Of a stretch of 39,486 nt of DNA, positions 8,638 to 16,707 are shown in pieces (within the stretch, counting starts at the first letter, position 1; every line of letters starts with the position of its first letter). The stretch is from CAZTDU01 sp050248795 (GTDB lineage Bacteria; Pseudomonadota; Gammaproteobacteria; Burkholderiales; SG8-39): NCBI GenBank assembly GCA_050248795.1, contig JBFWRS010000033.1, positions 1 through 39,486 on the forward strand. Reading direction: 5' to 3'. Under the pieces are notes generated by a model. It had not been told where the DNA came from, did no database searches, and saw only the letters and a list, made by a program, of their open reading frames with translations. Both the position numbers and the translations under genes were made by a program.

Positions 8638-9548
8638 TCCGCAGGCGCGACGCGCTGCGCGCGCTCGCCGCGGGCGCGGCCTGCGCACTGCTGCCGGCCG
8701 CGGTACGGGCGCAGGCCGGCACGCCGCTCACGCGCCAGATTCCCTCCAGCGGCGAAGCCATGCCGGTGGTTGGGCTGGGCACCTGGATCACCTTCAACGT
8801 CGGCGATGACCGCGTCGCGCGCGATAACTGCACCGAGGTGATGCGCGCCTTCTTCGCCGGCGGCGGGCGCATGATCGATTCTTCGCCGATGTATGCCTCG
8901 TCGCAGGACGTGGTCGGCCATGGCCTCGCGCGCCTGGGCATGCAGGCCAGGGTGTTCTCGGCCGAGAAGGTGTGGACCTCGCCCGCCGCAAGCGGCCCGG
9001 CGCAGATCGAACGCACGCGCGGCCTGTGGGGTGTGCCGAAGCTCGACCTCGTCCAGGTGCACAACCTGCTCGCGTGGGAAGGCCATCTCGAGACCCTGTT
9101 CGCAATGAAAGCCGCAGGCCGGCTGCGCTACGTCGGCATCACCACGTCGGATGGCCGGCGCCACCGCGACATCGAGGCGATCATGGCGCGCCAGCCGATA
9201 GACTTCGTGCAGGTGACCTATAACGCGCTCGACCGCGAGGTCGAAAAGCGCATCCTGCCGCTCGCCGCCGAGCGGCGCATCGCCGTGATCGCCAACCGGC
9301 CGTTCCGCGAAGGCCCGCTGGTGCGCACCGCCAAGCGCCACCCGCTGCCGCCCTGGGCGGCCGAGATCGACTGCGCCGACTGGGCGGCGTTCCTGCTCAA
9401 GTTCATCGTCTCGCATCCTGCGATCACCTGCGTCATCCCGGCCACCAGCAAGGTGGCGCATGTGCGCGAGAACCTGGGCGCAATGCGCGGCCGCATGCCT
9501 GACGCGGCGATGCGACGGCGCATGGCGGCGCGGGTCGCCGCGCTCTGA
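8634..9548 (+). CDS. Aldo/keto reductase with N-terminal twin-arginine signal, CTG start proposed
   Basis: The reductase body has GLGTW, the Asp-Tyr pair in MIDSSPMYASS, the lysine in FSAEKVW and the histidine in QVHNLLAW, so the catalytic tetrad is intact. The first ATG is at 8760, but the frame is open upstream and encodes IRRRDALRALAAGAACALL followed by AVRAQAG, a Tat-type signal with cleavage site, then TRQIPSSGEA, which is conserved in this exported family. No ATG, GTG or TTG exists in frame upstream, so I propose CTG at 8634, overlapping the TGA of the PhyH gene (C-TGA). That gives 304 residues. A base error turning ATGA into CTGA would explain it too. It is probably periplasmic and co-translated with its neighbour. 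Confidence 0.82.
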   Translation: MIRRRDALRALAAGAACALLPAAVRAQAGTPLTRQIPSSGEAMPVVGLGTWITFNVGDDRVARDNCTEVMRAFFAGGGRMIDSSPMYASSQDVVGHGLARLGMQARVFSAEKVWTSPAASGPAQIERTRGLWGVPKLDLVQVHNLLAWEGHLETLFAMKAAGRLRYVGITTSDGRRHRDIEAIMARQPIDFVQVTYNALDREVEKRILPLAAERRIAVIANRPFREGPLVRTAKRHPLPPWAAEIDCADWAAFLLKFIVSHPAITCVIPATSKVAHVRENLGAMRGRMPDAAMRRRMAARVAAL

Positions 9549-10219
9549 TGTCGGAGTGGTGGACCTACTCGCTGTCGAGTTTCCTGCTGTTTTCGCCCGC
9601 GACGTACTACCGGCTCATCGAACTGCACAACGCGCAGTGGTGGCCGGCGCAGTGTGCAGCGCTGGCGGCGGGGGCAACGATTTTCTCCTGCGCGCTGCGA
9701 GGCGGCGATGCGCGCTCGCGCGCCGCGCTGCTGCTGCTCGCCGCCTGCTGGGCCTGGGTGGCCTGGGCCTACCACCTTGACCGCTACGCAACGATCAACT
9801 GGGCGGCCAGCTACTTCGGCTGGGCCTTCGCCGCACAGGCGCTGCTCCTGGCATGGACGGCCGCGCGCGGCACGCTGCGCTTCGCGTCGCCGCCTGCCGG
9901 GCCGGCGCGCGCCGGCCTCGCCATGTGTATCGTTTCGCTTGCCGGCTGGCCGCTCCTTGCACCGCTCTTCGGCCGCGGCTGGTCACAGGCCGAAGTGTTC
10001 GGCTTCGCCCCCGACCCGACCGCGCTGGCGACCCTCGGCATCCTGCTCGCCGCCGGGCGCATGCGCCCGGCCTTGTTCGTCATCCCGCTGCTGTGGTGCG
10101 CGCTGAGCGGCGCGCTGCTGTGGGCGATGCGCTCGCCCGAAGCCATTGCCGTACCCGCCGCCGCGCTCGCGGCGATTGCGGTCGCAGCGTGGCGGACGAT
10201 CCGCGAACGGAGGCAGTAG
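9548..10219 (+). CDS. DUF6064-like integral membrane protein
   Basis: 223 residues with about six hydrophobic segments (roughly 38-52, 58-74, 84-106, 120-142, 155-170, 172-215). The N-terminus MSEWWTYSLSSFLLFSPATYYRL matches what I recall of DUF6064 membrane proteins, which have no assigned function. Its ATG overlaps the aldo/keto reductase stop (TGATG), so it is translationally coupled to it and may belong to the same unit as the PhyH gene. No catalytic residues are recognised. The family name is from memory of the N-terminal pattern; the membrane prediction is secure. Confidence 0.8.
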   Translation: MSEWWTYSLSSFLLFSPATYYRLIELHNAQWWPAQCAALAAGATIFSCALRGGDARSRAALLLLAACWAWVAWAYHLDRYATINWAASYFGWAFAAQALLLAWTAARGTLRFASPPAGPARAGLAMCIVSLAGWPLLAPLFGRGWSQAEVFGFAPDPTALATLGILLAAGRMRPALFVIPLLWCALSGALLWAMRSPEAIAVPAAALAAIAVAAWRTIRERRQ

Positions 10220-10304
10220 CCGCGCCTGGCAGGCCCGGATTTGCGTTTTGTGCAGTGCGGGAGTAGGGTTCGCGACCACCCGGTTAACCTGCAGGGAGGC
10301 TGGG

Positions 10305-12203
10305 GTGCACGAACCCGGCCACCGCAACCCTACCAGCAAACCCTCCACCGCAGCACTGACGCTGCTCGCGCTCGGCATCGTTTACGGCGACATCGGCACC
10401 AGCCCGCTGTACGCGGTGAAGGAAACCTTTGCGCCGGCGCACGGCATCCCGCTGACGCACGCGAACCTGCTGGGCGGGCTGTCGGCGATTTTCTGGGCGC
10501 TGATGATCGTGGTGTCGCTGAAGTACGTGACCCTCGTCATGCGCGCGGACAACCGCGGCGAGGGCGGCATCATGGCGCTGCTCGCGCTCGCGTCAGCGGC
10601 GGCGCGGGAACTGCAGCGCTGGCGCGCCGCGGTGCTGGTGGTGGGCGTGTTCGGCGCGTCGCTGTTCTATGGCGAGGCGATCCTGACGCCGGCGATTTCG
10701 GTGCTGTCCGCTGTCGAAGGCCTCGAGATCGGCACCGCCATGTTCAAGCCGTGGATCCTGCCGATCGCCATCGGCGTCATCACCGCCCTGTTCCTGCTCC
10801 AGCGTCACGGCACCGCCGCGGTGGGCACGTTGTTCGGTCCGGTATGCGTCGCCTGGTTCCTCGCCATCGGTGCGGTAGGCGTGTGGAACATCGCGAAAAA
10901 TCCGGCGGCGCTGGCGGCGCTGGATCCGCGCCACGCCTTTGCCTTCATCCTCGGCGGCGGCCTCGCGCACTTCCTCGTCCTCGGCGCGGTGCTGCTGGCG
11001 GTCACCGGCGCGGAAGCGCTGTACGCAGACATGGGGCACTTCGGCAAGCGGCCGATACGCATCGCATGGTTCGGGCTGGTCGCGCCGGCGCTGGTGCTCA
11101 ACTACTTCGGCCAGGGCGCGCTGATCATGGCCGACCCGAAGGCGGTGGAGAACCCGTTCTACCTCTCGGTTCCCGGCTGGGCGCTCTACCCGATGGTCGC
11201 GCTCGCCACGGCAGCAACGGTCATCGCGTCGCAGGCGACCATATCCGCCGCCTATTCGCTTACCCAGCAGGCGATTCAACTGGGCTACCTGCCGCGGCTG
11301 CGCATCCTGCACACCTCGGCGAAGACCATGGGCCAGATCTACATCCCGGCGGTCAACTGGGCGCTGCTCGCGGCGGTGCTCGCCGCGGTGATCGGCTTCG
11401 GCTCCTCGTCGCAGCTCGCGCACGCGTACGGCGTGTCGGTGATCGGCACCATGCTGTCGACCACGTTCCTGACCTTCTTCGTCATCCGCTACGGCTGGCA
11501 CTATCCGCTCGCCCTGTGCCTGCTCGCCACCGGGCTGTTCGCGCTGGTCGATGCGGCGTTCCTGGTCGCGGCGATGTCGAAGCTGAAGGACGGCGCCTGG
11601 TTCCCGCTGGTGGCGGGCGCGGCGCTGTTCACGGTGATGGTCACCTGGCGCAAGGGGCGCGAGATCCTCGCGCGCAGGCAGCGCGAGTCGGCGGTGCCGC
11701 TCGCCGGGTTCCTCGAATCGCTGTTCGCGCACTCGCTGCAACGCGTGCCGGGTACCGCCGTGTTCCTGACCCCCACGCCGGATGCGACGCCGCACGCGCT
11801 GATGCACAACCTGAACCACAACAAGGTGCTGCACGAGCGCGTGATCTTCCTCACCATCGAGGTACGCGACGTGCCCTGGGTACCGTTCGAGGAGCGCGTG
11901 TCCCTGCGCCGCCTCGGCCACGGCTGCCACGGCCTGGTGCTGCGCTACGGCTTCATGAACCGGCCTGACGTGCCGCAGGCCCTGGAAATCGCCGCTTCGC
12001 TGGGCCTGGACGTCGACATGATGGACACGTCGTTCTTCCTCAGCCGCGAAATCCTCGTGCCGGTGGCGCGCGAAGGCGAAGGCATGGCGCTGTGGCGCGA
12101 GCGCCTGTTCGCCGCGATGGCAAGGAATGCCGGCAACGCCGCCGACTACTTCAACATTCCCGCCAATCGCGTCATCGAGCTCGGCACGCGCATCGAGATC
12201 TGA
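10305..12203 (+). CDS. kup: Low-affinity potassium uptake protein Kup
   Basis: 632 residues, the usual length of Kup/HAK/KUP K+ symporters. The N-terminal signature GIVYGDIGTSPLYAVKE is intact and is followed by about twelve hydrophobic segments and a hydrophilic C-terminal domain (from about residue 455) containing HNLNHNKVLHERVIFLT, a family hallmark. It moves K+ with protons across the inner membrane. The frame is open back to 10146, but GTG at 10305 has AGGGAGG just upstream and gives the standard N-terminus, so I use it. The gene stands alone; the 85 bp before it contain a weak promoter-like TTGCGT-N17-TAGGGT (10241-10269). Confidence 0.96.
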   Translation: MHEPGHRNPTSKPSTAALTLLALGIVYGDIGTSPLYAVKETFAPAHGIPLTHANLLGGLSAIFWALMIVVSLKYVTLVMRADNRGEGGIMALLALASAAARELQRWRAAVLVVGVFGASLFYGEAILTPAISVLSAVEGLEIGTAMFKPWILPIAIGVITALFLLQRHGTAAVGTLFGPVCVAWFLAIGAVGVWNIAKNPAALAALDPRHAFAFILGGGLAHFLVLGAVLLAVTGAEALYADMGHFGKRPIRIAWFGLVAPALVLNYFGQGALIMADPKAVENPFYLSVPGWALYPMVALATAATVIASQATISAAYSLTQQAIQLGYLPRLRILHTSAKTMGQIYIPAVNWALLAAVLAAVIGFGSSSQLAHAYGVSVIGTMLSTTFLTFFVIRYGWHYPLALCLLATGLFALVDAAFLVAAMSKLKDGAWFPLVAGAALFTVMVTWRKGREILARRQRESAVPLAGFLESLFAHSLQRVPGTAVFLTPTPDATPHALMHNLNHNKVLHERVIFLTIEVRDVPWVPFEERVSLRRLGHGCHGLVLRYGFMNRPDVPQALEIAASLGLDVDMMDTSFFLSREILVPVAREGEGMALWRERLFAAMARNAGNAADYFNIPANRVIELGTRIEI

Positions 12204-12225
12204 TTCGGCGCCGTGCAGCCCGGGG

Positions 12226-13029
12226 CTAGGACGTCGACGTGAAGCCCCCGTCCACCGGTATCACAGCGCCCGTGGTCCAGGTGGATTCGTCGGACGCAAG
12301 GTACACGGCGAGTTGCACCACGTCGTCCTCGGTGCCGAGGCGTCCGATCGGATAATTGGCCTCCAGCATCTTCTGCCGCTCCGGCGTGCGCGGGATCCCG
12401 AACATCATTACCGGCTCGAGCGAACCCGGGCAGATCGCGTTCACCCGCACGCGGTGCTTCGCATAGGCTGCGGCCATCGATCGCGTCAGCGAGTTCAGCC
12501 CGCCCTTGGTCGCCGAATAGGCGTGCCCCGATATCGAGCTGCCGAGTATCCCCGCGGTGGACGAAATGTTGATCACCGACCCTCCCCCGGCGGCGATCAG
12601 TGCCGGTATCGCGTGCTTCGAGCAGAGGAACACGCCGGTCAGGTTGACCGCGAGCATGCGCTGCCAGATCTCCAGCGGCAGGCGCACCACGTCGCAGTCG
12701 CGCTCGGCTTCGGTCGGACCGCCATTGTTGATGCCGGCGTTGTTGTACAGCACGTCCAGGCGGCCATAGTGCTCAAGCACCGCACGAACCATCGCCTGTA
12801 CGCTGGCTTCCGAGGTCACATCGGCTGCCGCCGCGAACGCGTCCCCGCCCGCGGCGGAAACCTCCTCGGCGATCTTCCGCAGGCCGGGTCCCTCGAGATC
12901 GGTCAACGCAACCCTGGCGCCCTGTCTGGCAAAGGTCAGGGCAGCGGCGCGACCCTGTGCGCCGCCCGCCCCGGTGATCAGTGCCGTCTTGCCCGCGAGT
13001 CGGCCGTGTCCCCCTGTGACGCCGCTCAT
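12226..13029 (-). CDS. Short-chain dehydrogenase/reductase (classical SDR)
   Basis: 267 residues. The cofactor motif TGAGGAQG (19-26), NNAG (96-99), the active-site serine in INISSTAG and YSATK (Tyr171, Lys175) are all present, followed by the PG motif in ICPGS and a C-terminal TGAVIPVDGG. Asp44 after the second strand favours NAD(H). It is the last gene of a leftward four-gene unit (cupin, hydrolase, Bug protein, SDR) whose members overlap by 4-11 bp, so it probably oxidises an alcohol in the pathway fed by the Bug protein. The substrate cannot be named. Confidence 0.95.
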   Translation of the reverse strand: MSGVTGGHGRLAGKTALITGAGGAQGRAAALTFARQGARVALTDLEGPGLRKIAEEVSAAGGDAFAAAADVTSEASVQAMVRAVLEHYGRLDVLYNNAGINNGGPTEAERDCDVVRLPLEIWQRMLAVNLTGVFLCSKHAIPALIAAGGGSVINISSTAGILGSSISGHAYSATKGGLNSLTRSMAAAYAKHRVRVNAICPGSLEPVMMFGIPRTPERQKMLEANYPIGRLGTEDDVVQLAVYLASDESTWTTGAVIPVDGGFTSTS

Positions 13030-14009
13030 TCCTGCGGTTTGACGCCCGAGCGCTCGAACGCCTGCCCCCAGCGAGGCGCGTCGCGCTTCAGCACCTCGGC
13101 GAGTTCGGCCGGCGTGCTGCCTACGGCGATGATGCCGCCCTTCTCGACCATGTCCTTCTTGCCCTCGGGCGTGCGCATCAGCTTGCCGATCTCCTGGCTC
13201 AGCCTGTCGGTTATCGCGCGCGGCGTACCCTTCGGCGCCACGATCGCGGCCCAGCCGGGCAAGTCAAGCGGATAGCCCAGTTCGCCGAACGTCGGCACAT
13301 CGGGATGCTGCGGCCAGCGCTGGGTCCCGGTAACCGCCAGTACGCCGAGCTTGCCGGCCTGGATCATCGCGCCCATGCTGGAAAAGTCGATGAAGCCGGC
13401 CGTGGTGCGCCCGGCAACGACGTCGATGGTTGCCGGCGCGGTGCCCTTGTAGGGTACGTGCGTCATGTCGAGTCCCGCAGCGCCGTTCAGCATCTCGCCA
13501 TAGATATGCGCCGTGCTGCCTTTGCCGAAGGACGCGAACGAGGTCTTGCCGGGATTCGCCTTCACGTAGCGGATGAGTTCCGCAAGACTCTTGATTCCCG
13601 ACGTCGTCGGTACCGCGAGGCCGAGCGTGGTGTAGCCGATCAGCGATACCGGTTCGAAATCGGTGAGTACGTCGTAGGGAAGCTTGGCGTAGGCAAAGCG
13701 GTTGATCAGGCTGATGGAAACGTTCGTGTAGACGAAGGTGTAGCCATCCGGCTCCGCGGCCTTCGCGGCATTCATGGCGAGGATGCCGCCCGCGCCGGCG
13801 CGGTTCTCCATCACGAACTGCTGCCCGAGCACCGGCGCGAGCTTCGCGCCCAGCCAGCGGCCGACGATGTCGGTCTGCCCGCCCGGCGGGTACGGAATGA
13901 TCAGGCGCACGGGTTTCGTCGGCCAGGCCTGCGAAAGCGCGGGCGACGCCTGGAGAGCGGCGAATGCGGAGAACGCGCACAACAATGCGGCAAAGCGGAG
14001 CTTCATCAT
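13026..14009 (-). CDS. Bug-family (TctC-like) periplasmic substrate-binding protein
   Basis: 327 residues with a clear signal peptide (hydrophobic run 5-22, likely cleavage after ALSQA), then WPTKPVRLIIPYPPGGQTDIVGR, the standard start of mature Bug proteins, and VENRAGAGG-type loop (VMENRAGAGG). Bug proteins bind carboxylates or similar compounds in the periplasm, either for tripartite tricarboxylate transporters or as sensors. No TctA or TctB membrane genes lie nearby, which is common for these orphan proteins in betaproteobacteria. It overlaps the hydrolase upstream and the SDR downstream by 4 bp each, so its ligand is probably the substrate of that operon. Confidence 0.96.
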   Translation of the reverse strand: MMKLRFAALLCAFSAFAALQASPALSQAWPTKPVRLIIPYPPGGQTDIVGRWLGAKLAPVLGQQFVMENRAGAGGILAMNAAKAAEPDGYTFVYTNVSISLINRFAYAKLPYDVLTDFEPVSLIGYTTLGLAVPTTSGIKSLAELIRYVKANPGKTSFASFGKGSTAHIYGEMLNGAAGLDMTHVPYKGTAPATIDVVAGRTTAGFIDFSSMGAMIQAGKLGVLAVTGTQRWPQHPDVPTFGELGYPLDLPGWAAIVAPKGTPRAITDRLSQEIGKLMRTPEGKKDMVEKGGIIAVGSTPAELAEVLKRDAPRWGQAFERSGVKPQE

Positions 14010-14953
14010 GACGTGGTTTCCCTTGGTGGAGTGCCGGAGGTCCGTGTGACTCCGGCGAGGTTGCGAATCATCTGCAGGATTGCCTGGAAGGTGGCGGATC
14101 CGGGATCGGCGAATACGCGCCCCATGCTCAGGTGGTGGCGGCCCGGCTCGACGATCAGCCGCACGGGCTGCCCGCGCGACTGCAGCGCGGCGTGGTAGTC
14201 GCGCGTCTGCCTGATCAGCTCCGACGTTTCCTCGGCACCGACCGACAGCGACATCGGCAGCGCCCGGTCGAGCGGCGGGTTGTGCAACGGACTGGCCTTC
14301 GCGACCAGCGCCTCGTCCAGGCCCATGTCCGTGTGCCGGCCATGCCAGCGATGCGCATCGAGGTCGTAGACCGAACTTGCGAGTGCCGCCGCCTTGATCA
14401 CGCCAGCGGAAGGTGCGTGCGCGAGCGCCATGCCCGAGAGCTGCGCACCAGCGGACATCCCGGCGACGACGATGCGCTCGGGGTCGCCGCCGTACTCACG
14501 TGCATGGGCAGCAACCCATGCGATCGCTTCGCGCACTTCGTCCATCATGCGCACCAGGGAAACGTCCGGCAGCAGGCCGTAACCCGGCAGCACCGTCACC
14601 ACGCCCGCGTCCGACCAGGGCGGCGCGATGAACGAATACACCGATTTGTCCAGCGTGCGCCAGCCGCCGCCGTGAACGAAGATGAGCACCGGTGCGAGCC
14701 CGCCTTGCGCAAGGACTGTGTCCCGGGCAGGAAATACGTCCAGCAACTGCCGCGGACCGGGTCCGTAGCGGACGTCCAGCGCGCCCTGCAATCGCGCCCG
14801 CGCGGTTGCACTCGCCTCGCGATTCTCGCGTCCGTATCGAGCCGGGTCCGGTACCGCGACCTGCGGGTTGTACTGGGCGGCCACCTGCGCGCGCGTCATG
14901 CCGCGCCAGACGATCTCGCGCGCGTCTTCCTCGCCCGATGGCTCAGCGGACAT
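14006..14953 (-). CDS. Alpha/beta hydrolase, arylformamidase/esterase-like
   Basis: 315 residues from the ATG at 14953. FVHGGGW is the oxyanion-hole motif of the hormone-sensitive-lipase and kynurenine-formamidase group, GMSAGAQ holds the nucleophilic serine, and GRHHLSMGR near the C-terminus offers the catalytic histidine. The N-terminal MTRAQVAAQYNPQVAVPD is typical of arylformamidase-like hydrolases. A longer frame reaches 15106 but that part is a shadow of the cupin gene. It overlaps the cupin stop by 11 bp and the Bug gene start by 4 bp. Hydrolysis of an amide or ester of the imported compound is a reasonable guess, not shown. Confidence 0.9.
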   Translation of the reverse strand: MSAEPSGEEDAREIVWRGMTRAQVAAQYNPQVAVPDPARYGRENREASATARARLQGALDVRYGPGPRQLLDVFPARDTVLAQGGLAPVLIFVHGGGWRTLDKSVYSFIAPPWSDAGVVTVLPGYGLLPDVSLVRMMDEVREAIAWVAAHAREYGGDPERIVVAGMSAGAQLSGMALAHAPSAGVIKAAALASSVYDLDAHRWHGRHTDMGLDEALVAKASPLHNPPLDRALPMSLSVGAEETSELIRQTRDYHAALQSRGQPVRLIVEPGRHHLSMGRVFADPGSATFQAILQMIRNLAGVTRTSGTPPRETTS

Positions 14954-15383
14954 CGCGCGGCACCGGCTTGAGTGACGCGTCCAGGATCGGGTAGCCGTCC
15001 GCGTCTGTCTGCCGATCGAGGTAGTTGACCACGCGGGTCGCGCTGACGTGGATGCCGAGCAGCCGCATACGCTGGTTCCCGAGCGTGCGAAAGCTGTGCG
15101 GCACATTCGCCGGAAGGACGACGCAGTCGCCGGCCGTCATGCGCTGCGCCTCGGCCTCCATGCCCTGCAGCCAGACCTCGGTCTCGCCCTCGACAACGAA
15201 CAGCAGCTCGACATACGGATGCCAATGCATCGGCGCGACGTAACCCGGCTCCGCGACCTGGATACCGGTGCGCACCGGCGTCTCGCCGTCCGCGACCAGC
15301 GGGAAGTAGTGCGCGAGGGGCCCGTACTCGACGCGCTTGGCATCGGCGAGTCGGCTGAGCTTCGGTTTGCTGGGAGTTGGCAT
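14943..15383 (-). CDS. Cupin-domain protein
   Basis: 146 residues from the ATG at 15383. The cupin metal motif is visible as MHWHPYVELLFVVEGE followed by PANVPHSF, giving the three-histidine-plus-glutamate pattern of a metal-binding single-domain cupin. Such small cupins act as dioxygenases, isomerases or sensors; which applies here is not clear. It is the first gene of the operon and is divergent from the IclR regulator, with the palindrome at 15389-15405 only six bases before its start codon. The frame extends to 15566, but that overlaps the regulator and is not supported. No good ribosome site is seen, so translation may be leader-poor. Confidence 0.88.
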   Translation of the reverse strand: MPTPSKPKLSRLADAKRVEYGPLAHYFPLVADGETPVRTGIQVAEPGYVAPMHWHPYVELLFVVEGETEVWLQGMEAEAQRMTAGDCVVLPANVPHSFRTLGNQRMRLLGIHVSATRVVNYLDRQTDADGYPILDASLKPVPRDVR

Positions 15384-15388
15384 AGGTG

Positions 15389-15405
15389 TGTTCGTATAGC
15401 GAACA
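15389..15405. promoter_or_regulatory. Perfect palindrome, probable IclR-family operator overlapping both promoters
   Basis: TGTTCG-TATAG-CGAACA is a perfect 6-bp inverted repeat with a 5-base spacer in the 46-bp gap between the cupin operon and the IclR gene. An extended -10 (TGcGATAAT, 15410-15418) for the IclR gene lies just beyond it, putting the palindrome over the -35 region. Its position predicts control of both directions by the adjacent IclR protein; this is inference. Confidence 0.65.
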
Positions 15406-15429
15406 GTCGTGCGATAATCGTCGGCGAGA

Positions 15430-16224
15430 ATGACCCGCATGTCAACCAAGGCCCCACGCGAGCCCGAGACCGTCGCCTCGCTGGCGCGCGGCCTCGCGGT
15501 CATCGAGTGTTTCGGCGACGGCAGCAACGCCCTGACGCTTTCGGAGGTGGCGCGGCGCGCGCGCATCAGCCGAGCGGCTGCGAGGCGCCTGCTTCACACG
15601 CTGGTGGCGCTGGGCTATGCCGGATTCGACGGCAAGGCGTTCAGCCTGCGCCCCCGCGTGTTGCGCCTGGGCTTCGCGTACCTGTCGTCGACCAGCGTCT
15701 GGGACGTGGCACGGGAGTGGATGGACGAACTCGTGCGCGAAACCGGCGAATCCTGCTCAGCGGCGGTGCTGGACGGCACCGACATCGTCCATATCATCCG
15801 CAAGCCTTCCGCCAGGCGCCTGATGTCGATTGCGGTCAGGGTAGGCGACCGCCTGCCCGCCCACGCAAGCGCGATGGGACGGGTGATGCTCGCCGCATTG
15901 CCGAGCGCCGAGCTCGAGCGTTATTTCGATGTCGTGCAACTGCGTGCGCTGACGCCGAGGACCATAACCGACCCGCGCAAACTGCGCGCCGAGCTGGACC
16001 GTGTGCGCCTTCAGGGATACTCGGAGGTGAACGGGGAGCTGGACCTCGCGCTCAAGGCGATCGCGGTACCGGTGATCGACGCCCAGGGAACGACGGTAGG
16101 TGCAATCGCGCTCAGCTCGCTTGCCGATGGCACCGCGGACAACGCGCTGCTGGCGCCGTTGCAGCGCTGCGCCGCCGGCATCCGCAAGGCCTTGGCGGGC
16201 TTGCCGTCGCTACCCGATCGCTAG
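15430..16224 (+). CDS. IclR-family transcriptional regulator (PcaU/PobR-like)
   Basis: 264 residues. The N-terminal winged helix-turn-helix covers about residues 15-75 (TVASLARGLAVIECF, then LSEVARRARISRAAARRLLHTLVALGYA). The effector domain follows, with AHASAMGRVMLAALP and the late IAVPVIDAQGTTVGAIALS that is typical of the family. The pattern resembles PcaU/PcaR/PobR regulators of aromatic catabolism, but ligand residues cannot be assigned. The first ATG at 15430 is only a few bases from the predicted transcription start, so the message could be leaderless or start at the second ATG, 15439. It likely controls the divergent cupin operon and possibly itself. Confidence 0.94.
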   Translation: MTRMSTKAPREPETVASLARGLAVIECFGDGSNALTLSEVARRARISRAAARRLLHTLVALGYAGFDGKAFSLRPRVLRLGFAYLSSTSVWDVAREWMDELVRETGESCSAAVLDGTDIVHIIRKPSARRLMSIAVRVGDRLPAHASAMGRVMLAALPSAELERYFDVVQLRALTPRTITDPRKLRAELDRVRLQGYSEVNGELDLALKAIAVPVIDAQGTTVGAIALSSLADGTADNALLAPLQRCAAGIRKALAGLPSLPDR

Positions 16225-16607
16225 AACTGCGGCTGCGCCGCGATCACCGCGACTGCTTCGATTTCGATGCGGCAGCCCGGTCGGACGAGGCGCGTGGTGC
16301 CCACGGTGGCGCTGGCTGGAGGCTCATCGAGTCCGGCAAACACGCGATTGCGCACCGCGTTGTAGCTCGCGTAGTCATCCATGTCTGTAAGGAATGTGGT
16401 GATCTTCACCACGTGCCGCAGGTCGCCGCCCGATTCGACCAATAGCTCCTTCATCCGCGCAAAGATCAGCTCCGCCTGCGCCGCGGCGTCTTCAGGCGCA
16501 GCCGCACCTGCCGTAAGCCCGGATACGAACACCAGCTTGGCCACGCCGAGCGAAACCACGCGCACTGGCGAATAGGCGCCAAGCGGATTGCCGATTCCGT
16601 TCGTCAT
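16221..16607 (-). CDS. RidA family protein
   Basis: 128 residues, normal for RidA/YjgF/YER057c. The family pattern is visible: an early FVSGLTAG strand, AQAELIFARMKELL, VVKITTFLTDM and the late PASATVGTTRLVRPGCRIEIEAVAVI, which includes the conserved arginine (in TTRLVRPG-type position) and glutamate. RidA proteins hydrolyse reactive imines or enamines from amino-acid metabolism; divergent members serve in catabolic pathways. Its stop overlaps the IclR gene stop by 4 bp. It is divergent from the FAH gene across 100 bp and may belong with that set. Confidence 0.94.
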   Translation of the reverse strand: MTNGIGNPLGAYSPVRVVSLGVAKLVFVSGLTAGAAAPEDAAAQAELIFARMKELLVESGGDLRHVVKITTFLTDMDDYASYNAVRNRVFAGLDEPPASATVGTTRLVRPGCRIEIEAVAVIAAQPQF

Positions 16608-16636
16608 GTGTGGATGGTGGATCGCAGTGTGGGACG

Positions 16637-16665
16637 TTGCAGCACGAAGCTGCAGTTAAGATTAT
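16637..16665 (+). promoter_or_regulatory. Candidate sigma-70 promoter for the FAH gene
   Basis: TTGCAG (16637-16642), a 17-base spacer and GATTAT (16660-16665) lie 42 bp before the FAH start codon. A short inverted repeat GCAGC-ACGA-GCTGC-like sits in the spacer. Spacing is ideal and the -10 has a fair match, but no experimental support exists. Confidence 0.4.
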
Positions 16666-16707
16666 CCGCCAGCCCGCACGCGGGCATATCCCACGGGAGC
16701 GAAACAC

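Noticed and set aside
10146..10304. N-terminal extension of Kup, or a riboswitch in front of it
   Set aside because: The extension overlaps the DUF6064 gene and is unconserved; the 85-bp leader shows no recognisable c-di-AMP or other riboswitch fold.
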